Source of the DNA: Chitinophagales bacterium
Lineage (GTDB): Bacteria; Bacteroidota; Bacteroidia; Chitinophagales; BACL12
Direction of reading: 5' to 3'
DNA: 14,213 nucleotides
NCBI GenBank assembly: GCA_014380545.1
Contig: JACMJP010000208.1
Span: forward strand, 1 to 14,213
Below the pieces are notes generated by a model, which saw only the letters and a program-made list of their open reading frames with translations, searched no databases and was not told the origin of the DNA. This document shows positions 1 through 5,576 of the stretch, piece by piece (positions within the stretch are counted from its first letter, which is position 1; each line of letters begins with the position of its first letter). The translations under genes and the position numbers were made by a program.

Positions 1-398
1 ACCTGCATAAATGGAAATTATGGAGTGCATGGAGCCCGGAAAATGATGCACCAATTACATTCATATATGAAGGAAAAGAAAAAGGTGAAGGAGCAATTAT
101 GAAATGGAAAGGAAAAAAGATGGGAGCCGGAAGAATGGAAATAATAAATTGTGAGCCTTATAAAAACATGCAATTAGAAATTCTTTTTAATAACAGTGGC
201 TTCCGCATGCAAAGTTATTTTGAATTAATACCTGCAAAAGATACAACGCATATTACCTGGAAGATGGAAGGAAAAATAAGAAGATTCGGCATCGCAAAAA
301 TTATCGGACTGTTATTACCCAGATGGATGGGAAGGGATATGCAAACAGGATTAAAAATATTGAGACTAATATGTGAAAAGAAAGCGATAACAAATTAG
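1..398 (+). CDS. SRPBCC/START-like fold protein, C-terminal part (5' end outside window)
   Basis: The reading frame is open from the left edge (first full codon at 3) to TAG at 396-398, so this is the last ~131 residues of a longer gene. The ATG at 99 is an internal methionine. The visible part starts with a Trp-rich segment (WKLWSAWSPE), then alternating beta-strand-like stretches (GEGAIMKWKG, MQLEILFNN, HITWKMEGK) and a C-terminal amphipathic helix (IIGLLLPRWMGRDMQTGLK). This pattern is typical of polyketide-cyclase/SRPBCC proteins, which have a helix-grip fold around a hydrophobic ligand cavity. About 30-40 N-terminal residues are probably missing. Family assignment rests on pattern, not alignment, and the ligand and role cannot be told. 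It converges on the membrane-protein gene on the other strand, 32 nt away. Confidence 0.6.
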   Translation, partial: LHKWKLWSAWSPENDAPITFIYEGKEKGEGAIMKWKGKKMGAGRMEIINCEPYKNMQLEILFNNSGFRMQSYFELIPAKDTTHITWKMEGKIRRFGIAKIIGLLLPRWMGRDMQTGLKILRLICEKKAITN

Positions 399-420
399 AT
401 ATCTAAATTTACTATCGCTT
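382..420 (-). terminator. Intrinsic terminator for the leftward membrane-protein gene, overlapping the end of the rightward gene
   Basis: Inverted repeat: AAGCGATA (382-389) pairs with TATCGCTT (413-420), and an inner stem AAATTAGAT (392-400) pairs with the following 401-410 apart from one bulged A. Read leftward, the hairpin is followed by a T-rich run (complement of 374-381). It begins 10 nt past the stop codon at 431, and its far arm lies inside the last codons of the SRPBCC gene. On the rightward strand no T-tract follows, so termination there is less likely. Confidence 0.6.
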
Positions 421-430
421 AAAATAATTA

Positions 431-1510
431 TTATGTCTTTGCAGAAGAAAGCCTTCCCCCTATTTCCTGTCCCATTTGTTTAAAAGATTGAAAGTTTAAT
501 GGAAACTCCAGTACAACATGCAGAAAGCTTAAAAATAACAATGCATCCAATCCTGTTTTATAATCAGACTGATATAATACAAGCGCTAATATCCACAAAG
601 CAAAAATTGCTATAAGTGTTCCCCTTGACACTTCATGCCATTTAATTATTGAAGTTTTTGAGAACCAGTTTAAATAATGATAAGTGTACGCATAAGCAAT
701 AAATCTTGTAACTAAAATTCCTATTGAAGAATAATACACATTATCAGCATTGGGTGAAGGTGTATGTAAAAATGTTTCAAAGATTGTTCTATTTAAAGAG
801 TAAAATGATACATCATAACTTTCTTTTGCATAACTGCTGATCTTATAACCTGCCCCATCAGGAAAGAGAAAGAAAAAACTTACAGCACATCCTAAAAAAA
901 CAAAAATTGATAAATACCCTGAAGTGCTTTTAGCTTTTAATGCACCAACTAAAATAAACACACCTGTAAATACAAATACATGAATTAATGTTGGAAGAAA
1001 TACAGAAAAGATGAGTAAGCCAGTATATTTAAATTCCTGTTCGGTAAGCGGCACATCTCTACCGGGATTCAAAATAATAGCAATTATACCAGCTATTACG
1101 AATCCTATAATACGCCTTGATGTACCTTTAATAAGAACGAAAATTGCTGCTGAAGCGAAGGCAAAAAACATTAAACTTGTTCCCCAGGTATCTAATGTTC
1201 CAAAAAAGTTTTGCATACCTTCTGTATAAACGGGATTTCCCTGGTCGTCTTTAACTCCTATCATTCCATAGATATATACAAAGATTGAAGGAAGCAAGAT
1301 CAATATTGTTAGAATAATTAATATTAAATAATCTCTTTTACCCGGGCTGAAGTATTTTCTTTTGTGCAGCCATGAAATTTCAGTAAGATAATGTAAAGGC
1401 CCAAGAAAGGCATAAGAAAATAAAAACAATTCAAAGGGAATGATAAATGCAACAATTGCAGAAACTATCATCAATCCAATATTCACATAATTAACCTGCG
1501 TTGTATTCAT
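431..1510 (-). CDS. Polytopic inner-membrane protein of unknown function with several histidines at helix ends
   Basis: I do not recognise a named family. The 359-residue protein has about nine or ten hydrophobic segments, e.g. near residues 10-30, 60-82, 112-128, 134-147, 163-190, 199-216, 260-280, 298-314 and 322-338, and no cleavable signal peptide, so it is an integral membrane protein. Histidines sit in distinctive contexts: GPLHYLTE (H40), SWLH (H49), TLIHVF (H177), YHYLNWFSK (H278), KWHEVSR (H292) and FLHVVLEFP (H331). Such an arrangement can mark an intramembrane metal site, but this is inference. ATG at 1508-1510 is preceded at 4 nt by a perfect TAnnTTTG box. It is downstream of ferritin on the same strand, but a hairpin and its own promoter lie between, so it is probably a separate transcription unit. 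Confidence 0.75.
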   Translation of the reverse strand: MNTTQVNYVNIGLMIVSAIVAFIIPFELFLFSYAFLGPLHYLTEISWLHKRKYFSPGKRDYLILIILTILILLPSIFVYIYGMIGVKDDQGNPVYTEGMQNFFGTLDTWGTSLMFFAFASAAIFVLIKGTSRRIIGFVIAGIIAIILNPGRDVPLTEQEFKYTGLLIFSVFLPTLIHVFVFTGVFILVGALKAKSTSGYLSIFVFLGCAVSFFFLFPDGAGYKISSYAKESYDVSFYSLNRTIFETFLHTPSPNADNVYYSSIGILVTRFIAYAYTYHYLNWFSKTSIIKWHEVSRGTLIAIFALWILALVLYQSDYKTGLDALLFLSFLHVVLEFPLNFQSFKQMGQEIGGRLSSAKT

Positions 1511-1514
1511 GCAA

Positions 1515-1522
1515 CAAAATTA
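1515..1522 (-). promoter_or_regulatory. Bacteroidota-type -7 box TAATTTTG immediately before the membrane-protein start
   Basis: A perfect match to TAnnTTTG, ending only 4 nt before the ATG at 1510. A partial -33 element (TTTC for TTTG) lies 23 nt upstream, at the long end of the usual spacing. With this geometry transcription would begin at or very near the start codon, giving a leaderless mRNA. Confidence 0.5.
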
Positions 1523-1551
1523 CCGAATTATTTTTTTTACTCTCTGAAACA

Positions 1552-1577
1552 TAAATCCCGGCTGTTGCCGGGATTTA
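1552..1577 (-). terminator. Hairpin terminator after ferritin
   Basis: An 11-bp perfect stem (TAAATCCCGGC pairing with GCCGGGATTTA) with a TGTT loop begins 13 nt after the ferritin stop. On the leftward strand it is followed only by a short, broken T-run (TGTTTC), so termination may be partial. It separates ferritin from the downstream membrane-protein gene. Confidence 0.6.
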
Positions 1578-1590
1578 AAAATACCTTAAA

Positions 1591-2118
1591 TTAAGTAGCA
1601 CTGCCTGCACCGCCACCTTTTGCAGAAGCTGCCCCCATACCTGCAAGCTCTTTATCAATCCAATAATGTCCTTTCGGATCATCACCAATTAATTTTATTT
1701 TTTCAATTACCTGGCGGAATAATTTTTCTTCTTCATGCTGTTCAGCTACATACCATTGCAGAAAATTATTTGTGGAATGATCCTTTTCATGCAAACATAA
1801 ATTTACAAGATCATTAATGGAGTTAGTTACTTTTATTTCATGCGCAAGAATAGCTTCAAACAATTCAAGAATGGATTTAAACTTTGTTGGCGGTTGTTTT
1901 ATTTCCGGTGCAAGAGCATATCCGCCTGCATCATTTATATAATAAAATATCTTCATCATGTGCATGCGTTCTTCGTCAGCATGCCCGTATAAGAATTGGC
2001 CACATCCTTCTAACCCTCTTGAGTCGCACCAGCTTGCTGCTGACAAATAATAGTTAGAAGCATAACCTTCCATTTCTATTTGTTTATTAAGGGCATTTTC
2101 AACTTTCTTAGTAAGCAT
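1591..2118 (-). CDS. ftnA: Non-haem bacterial ferritin (FtnA type)
   Basis: Cytosolic iron-storage protein; 24-mers of this family oxidise Fe(II) at a ferroxidase centre and store it as a ferric mineral. All expected ligands are present at E. coli FtnA numbering: E17, Y24, E50, H53 (in EERMHMMK), E94 (ILAHE), Q127 and E130 (AEQHEEE). The helix order matches a four-helix bundle plus a short C-terminal helix. The 175-residue length is normal, apart from a low-complexity tail of about 15 residues (GMGAASAKGGGAGSAT) after residue 159. ATG at 2116-2118. A one-mismatch -7 box (TAATCTTG, 2145-2152, minus strand) gives a plausible 26-nt leader. A hairpin follows, so it is probably monocistronic. I see no clear Fur-like operator. 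Confidence 0.95.
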   Translation of the reverse strand: MLTKKVENALNKQIEMEGYASNYYLSAASWCDSRGLEGCGQFLYGHADEERMHMMKIFYYINDAGGYALAPEIKQPPTKFKSILELFEAILAHEIKVTNSINDLVNLCLHEKDHSTNNFLQWYVAEQHEEEKLFRQVIEKIKLIGDDPKGHYWIDKELAGMGAASAKGGGAGSAT

Positions 2119-2206
2119 AGAATAAATTTTAAGTTAATGAATTACAAGATTAACTAACTTGTTTGAACAATAGTTTAAGAAAAGATAAAATGCAGAAAAT
2201 TTGTAT

Positions 2207-2392
2207 TTAATCTAAATAGGTTAATTCCGCTGCAGCATCTGCAAGGTAAATCATTTCCTGTTGGTGAGAAGGTGCAAAACCGAATTTTGGACAGTCACAG
2301 TTCCTGCCACCTTTTGCAGCACCACAACTATTTAAAATACATAAGCTTAATATTGCAAAAACAAGAACAGGAAGTTGCCTTTTTAATTTCAT
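2207..2392 (-). CDS. Small predicted lipoprotein with a CxC motif, function unknown
   Basis: I prefer the ATG at 2390-2392 (61 residues) over the in-frame ATG at 2432-2434, because it starts directly with a lipoprotein signal: Lys/Arg-rich n-region (MKLKRQ), hydrophobic core, then lipobox L-N-S-C with lipidated Cys at residue 23. The mature part is about 39 residues, CGAAKGGRNCDCPKF at the start, with Cys32 and Cys34 forming CxC. The rest is polar with no domain I know. The expected location is anchored to a membrane facing the periplasm or the surface. The 5' end is divergent from the glycosyltransferase gene 76 nt away. A one-mismatch -7 box (TACATTCG) lies about 23 nt before the chosen ATG. 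Whether the CxC binds metal or forms a disulfide cannot be told. Confidence 0.65.
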   Translation of the reverse strand: MKLKRQLPVLVFAILSLCILNSCGAAKGGRNCDCPKFGFAPSHQQEMIYLADAAAELTYLD

Positions 2393-2461
2393 AGTTTTGC
2401 TGCCTTTAATTATCGGATACGAATGTACAACCATTATCTGTAAACGCCATAGCCTCTAACA

Positions 2462-2469
2462 TATTTTTG
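2462..2469 (+). promoter_or_regulatory. Candidate -7 box TATTTTTG abutting the glycosyltransferase start
   Basis: A perfect TAnnTTTG whose final G is the first base of the GTG start codon at 2469. A one-mismatch -33 element (TCTG, 2437-2440) lies 21 nt upstream. If used, transcription would start inside the first codons, which conflicts with GTG initiation. Either this box is fortuitous or initiation here is unusual. Confidence 0.3.
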
Positions 2470-3545
2470 TGAAGAAGAAAAAAGTAATTATTGCTCCGCT
2501 TGACTGGGGGCTTGGACATGCAACCCGCTGTATTCCGATTATAAGGGCATGTATTGAAAGAGGTTGCGAAGTGACTATTATTTGTTCAGGAAGATCGCTT
2601 GCTTTATTGCAAAATGAATTTCCGCAACTGCAATTTATTGATCTTCCTGCTTATAATATTTATTATCAGAAAAAAGGAAGTTTTGTTTTTAAAATAATAA
2701 TGCAGTTACAAAAAGTTTTCAGTGGGATAAAAAGAGAGCACAAAGAACTTAATACTATTATAGAAAAGATAAAACCTGATCTTATTATTTCTGATAACCG
2801 TTACGGACTATGGAGTAAAAAAGTAAAAAGTATTTTAATTACGCATCAGATGCTGGTTAAAATTCCTTCTTTAAAATTTGCGGAACCCATTGTACACTGG
2901 TGGCTTATGCAACAGCATAATAAATTTAATGAAGTATGGATACCGGATGTAGCCGGAATACCAAATATTTCAGGTGACCTGAGCCATAAATATAAATTGC
3001 CCGATTATATAAAACATATTGGTATTCTAACAAGGTTTAAAAAGCCGGACATACTTCCGCAGAAAGAATATGATGTACTTGTAATTTTATCAGGACCCGA
3101 ACCGCAACGAACTATTTTTGAAGAAAAAATAATCGCCCAGTCAAAAACAATTAATAAAAAGTTTGTGATTGTTAGCGGAAAAGCTGAAAATAAAACAGAT
3201 ATACAACTTACAGATAATATGCGTATTATTTCTTACTCTATAGCAAATGAATTATTTGAATTGATATTAAGATCTGAGATCATTCTTTCAAGGGGTGGAT
3301 ATAGTACACTTATGGATCTTGCGCACCTGAATAAAAAATGCATTTTTATTCCCACTCCAGGACAAACAGAACAGGAATATCTTGTAAAAGAATTACGAGA
3401 ACAGAATTTGATTTATGCAACTGACCAAAATAGTTTTGACTTGCAAACAGCAGTAAATGAGGTTGGCAAAACGAAAGGCTTTTTTATTGATACAAACAGT
3501 GATGAGTTTTTAAAGACGCTAGAACAAACCTTATCATCAATTTAA
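2469..3545 (+). CDS. GT-B fold glycosyltransferase, MurG/GT28-like
   Basis: The 358-residue cytoplasmic or membrane-peripheral protein begins VIIAPLDWGLGHATRC, with the glycine-rich GLGHATR loop (residues 14-20) typical of GT-B enzymes such as MurG. The C-terminal half carries SRGGYSTLMDL (274-284) followed by PGQTEQEYL (297-305), corresponding to the nucleotide-sugar binding GG..T...E region of GT28. The middle contains SDNRYGL and ITHQ. This looks like a conserved Bacteroidota glycosyltransferase distinct from MurG itself; donor and acceptor are unknown. The only workable start is GTG at 2469: an in-frame TAA lies four codons upstream, and the next residues already belong to the first beta-strand. 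Its stop overlaps the convergent murI stop by 4 nt. A lipid or surface glycan role is inference. Confidence 0.85.
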   Translation: MKKKKVIIAPLDWGLGHATRCIPIIRACIERGCEVTIICSGRSLALLQNEFPQLQFIDLPAYNIYYQKKGSFVFKIIMQLQKVFSGIKREHKELNTIIEKIKPDLIISDNRYGLWSKKVKSILITHQMLVKIPSLKFAEPIVHWWLMQQHNKFNEVWIPDVAGIPNISGDLSHKYKLPDYIKHIGILTRFKKPDILPQKEYDVLVILSGPEPQRTIFEEKIIAQSKTINKKFVIVSGKAENKTDIQLTDNMRIISYSIANELFELILRSEIILSRGGYSTLMDLAHLNKKCIFIPTPGQTEQEYLVKELREQNLIYATDQNSFDLQTAVNEVGKTKGFFIDTNSDEFLKTLEQTLSSI

Positions 3546-4384
3546 AAAGTAATATCGCTATTCATAAATTCTGATTGCACTTCTTTTCCAAAAAAGAAAG
3601 AAGCATGTGTGTCAAAAATTTCTGTAGAATCTGTTGTATAGAATTTTAATATAGAATTTTTACTGCACCTGTTCTCAATTTCAGGGTGGCGCATTAAATA
3701 ATCCTTTAAACTGTTTGCAACAATTTCCCCTTGTGATATCAGTTGAATATTTTCGGGAAGAAATTGTTTTATCTTATTCATCAATAAAGGATAATGTGTA
3801 CAACCTAAAATAATTGTATCTATTTCACCTGACTGGTTTAATAAATTATCAATATGTTGTTTTACAAAATAATTAGCACCGGGTTTACTGTGTTCATTAT
3901 TTTCAATTAAGGGAACCCACATAGGGCAGGCTTCCTGAAACACTTTAACTTCCGGATAAAATTTTTTTATTTCAATTGGATATGATCCTGATACAACCGT
4001 TCCTGCAGTAGCAAAAATGCCTATGTGTTTTGTTATAGAAATTTTTCCTGCAATTTCTGTTGTAGGCCTTATTACTCCAAGTACCCTTAATGCCGCATCC
4101 ATATTTTGCAAATCATTTTGTTGAATATTTCGCAAAGCTTTTGCACTTGCGGTATTGCAGGCAAGCACAACGAGCCTGCAACCCATATTAAACAATTGCT
4201 GCACACAGGCAAATGTAAATTCATAAACGGTTTCAAAACTTCTGTTGCCATAAGGCGCCCTCGCATTATCTCCCAGATAAATAAAATCATATTCAGGTAA
4301 AGTTTCTACAAATTCTTTTAAAACGGTAAGTCCTCCGTAACCCGAATCAAAAACACCTATAGGAAATTTCTCTGCAGTATTCAA
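3542..4384 (-). CDS. murI: Glutamate racemase
   Basis: Interconverts L- and D-glutamate in the cytosol to supply D-Glu for peptidoglycan. The family signatures are all present: GVFDSGYGGLTV with D13 and S14, GDNARAPYG (38-46), the first catalytic cysteine C76 in ACNTASA, and the second C195 in LGCTHYP with H197. The 280-residue length is typical. The start is TTG at 4382-4384: an in-frame stop lies 10 codons upstream with no ATG or GTG between, and the conserved FDSG strand begins only 11 residues in, so no later start is possible. It lies downstream of bamA and the ompH pair, but a strong terminator separates them, implying its own promoter; a one-mismatch box TAATTTTA is present. The 3' end overlaps the convergent glycosyltransferase by 4 nt. 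Confidence 0.95.
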   Translation of the reverse strand: MNTAEKFPIGVFDSGYGGLTVLKEFVETLPEYDFIYLGDNARAPYGNRSFETVYEFTFACVQQLFNMGCRLVVLACNTASAKALRNIQQNDLQNMDAALRVLGVIRPTTEIAGKISITKHIGIFATAGTVVSGSYPIEIKKFYPEVKVFQEACPMWVPLIENNEHSKPGANYFVKQHIDNLLNQSGEIDTIILGCTHYPLLMNKIKQFLPENIQLISQGEIVANSLKDYLMRHPEIENRCSKNSILKFYTTDSTEIFDTHASFFFGKEVQSEFMNSDITF

Positions 4385-4428
4385 TAAAATATTTTCTGTA
4401 AAATTACTATTCTAATTTTCTAAAAAAG

Positions 4429-4458
4429 AAAAGGCGAAACAAATAAGTTTCGCCTTTT
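4429..4458 (-). terminator. Strong intrinsic terminator after the second ompH gene
   Basis: A perfect 12-bp stem (AAAAGGCGAAAC pairing with GTTTCGCCTTTT) with a 6-nt AAATAA loop. Read leftward, a long T-run follows (complement of 4421-4430, TTCTTTTTTA). It begins 19 nt after the stop at 4478 and lies 45 nt before the murI start. The flanking A/T runs could also let it work rightward. Confidence 0.85.
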
Positions 4459-4477
4459 TAAAATTATTTTTCTTTAA

Positions 4478-4987
4478 TTAATTTATATTTAATTTTTGTT
4501 TTACAATTGGCATAATATCTATCATATCTTCACCAACATAAATTAATGCACCCGCACTTGCATCAATAATACAGGTGAGTTTCTGTTCTTTACCAACAGC
4601 CTGAACAGCATCATTTGCTTTCGCTACAACAGGGTTATATAATTCCTCTTTTTTTGATTGTAAACGCTGCTGCGATGTTTCCTGATATTGCCCGATCCTA
4701 TCCTGCAGACCTAACAGGTCTTTTTCCGTATCTTCTTTTTTCACAGGGTTCCATGTGGCAGAATTATTATTATAATCTGTAAGTTTTGTTTGATATTCTA
4801 TTAAATAGTTATCGTATTGTTTTTGCAGATCTGTTGTAAGTAATTTTAAAACCGAATCAGCTTTTTTAATATCGGGCATATAACTTAACAATTCAAGCGA
4901 ATTAATATAACCGATCTTTGATTGCGCCTGCATGCTATATGCAAAAATGATGCACACACATACAGTGTATAAAATTTTTGATTTCAT
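4478..4987 (-). CDS. OmpH/Skp-family periplasmic chaperone, divergent second copy
   Basis: The 169-residue precursor has an N-terminal signal peptide ending at AQ (about residue 22), then the Skp-type start SKIGYINSLELLSYMPD. A long charged, Gln-rich coiled coil follows (roughly residues 40-115), and then the C-terminal beta region typical of OmpH (KLTCIIDASAGALIYVG...DIMPIVKQKL). Skp-family trimers hold unfolded outer-membrane proteins in their coiled-coil tentacles and hand them to BAM. It lies 45 nt downstream of the first ompH copy and ends the bamA transcription unit at a strong terminator. Compared with the first copy it has fewer lysines in the coiled coil and an Asn-rich insertion (YNNNSATWNP), so it may hold different clients. 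ATG at 4985-4987. Confidence 0.85.
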   Translation of the reverse strand: MKSKILYTVCVCIIFAYSMQAQSKIGYINSLELLSYMPDIKKADSVLKLLTTDLQKQYDNYLIEYQTKLTDYNNNSATWNPVKKEDTEKDLLGLQDRIGQYQETSQQRLQSKKEELYNPVVAKANDAVQAVGKEQKLTCIIDASAGALIYVGEDMIDIMPIVKQKLNIN

Positions 4988-5032
4988 TTTTATTATATAG
5001 TTTATTTTAAATAATGTGAAAAGTATTGTTAT

Positions 5033-5560
5033 TTATTTTGACCCCGGAGTATATCCTAAATTGCGTAAAATATCGTCGCTGCGATCATTCTTTGCATCTG
5101 CAAAAAGAATTAATGTGCTGCCTGATTTATCAAAAACAAAATCATATCCTCTGTCCTTTGATAATTTTTCTATAGCATCATATACTTTATCCTGAATAGG
5201 TTTAATAAGTTCCTGCCGCTTTTGAAATAATTCGCCCTCATAGCCGAATTTTTGTTTTTGATAATCTTTTATTGCTTTTTCTTTATTTTCAATTTCTTTG
5301 ATCTTTGCTTTTTTTTGATCTTCAGTCATTAAATATTGTTCATTCTGAAATGTACGGTAAGCATCGTCAATTTCTTTTTGTTTCTTTTCAACCTCTGCTT
5401 TCCATTCCTCACTCATTTTATCAACTTTCTTTTGTGCTTCTGTAAATTCAGGAATATTTTTTAAAATATAATCCGTATTTACATATGCGAATCGTTGGTT
5501 CTGTGCGAATGTTGTTGCGCTGATGGTAACAAACAGCAAAGCAAAAAGTATTTTTTTCAT
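5033..5560 (-). CDS. OmpH/Skp-family periplasmic chaperone, first copy
   Basis: I chose ATG at 5558-5560 (175 residues) because it begins MKKILFALLFV, a normal signal peptide cleaved after TFAQ (residue 20). The alternative ATG at 5590 would add ten residues (MNQINKIKLN) before the signal and overlap bamA by 14 nt. The mature protein begins NQRFAYVNTDYILKNIPE, the usual OmpH N-terminus. A very Lys/Glu-rich coiled coil (about residues 40-115) follows, then a C-terminal strand region (YDFVFDKSGSTLILFADAKND) ending in LGYTPGSK. It is expected to be a periplasmic holdase delivering outer-membrane proteins to BAM. It starts 16 nt after the bamA stop, so co-transcription with bamA is very likely. 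Confidence 0.9.
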   Translation of the reverse strand: MKKILFALLFVTISATTFAQNQRFAYVNTDYILKNIPEFTEAQKKVDKMSEEWKAEVEKKQKEIDDAYRTFQNEQYLMTEDQKKAKIKEIENKEKAIKDYQKQKFGYEGELFQKRQELIKPIQDKVYDAIEKLSKDRGYDFVFDKSGSTLILFADAKNDRSDDILRNLGYTPGSK

Positions 5561-5576
5561 GTTTAATTTAATTTTA

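Noticed and set aside
99..398. A separate 99-residue gene starting at the ATG at 99
   Set aside because: The frame is open back to the left edge and the upstream residues fit the same SRPBCC-like pattern, so 99 is an internal methionine.
2157..2178. Imperfect inverted repeat upstream of ferritin as an iron-regulator operator
   Set aside because: Only about five or six base pairs match and it does not resemble a Fur box well enough to claim.
4087..4300. Open frames opposite to and out of phase with murI
   Set aside because: murI has every catalytic motif across this span; these are shadow frames without recognisable protein features. The same holds for other frames inside bamA, uppS and the GT39 gene.
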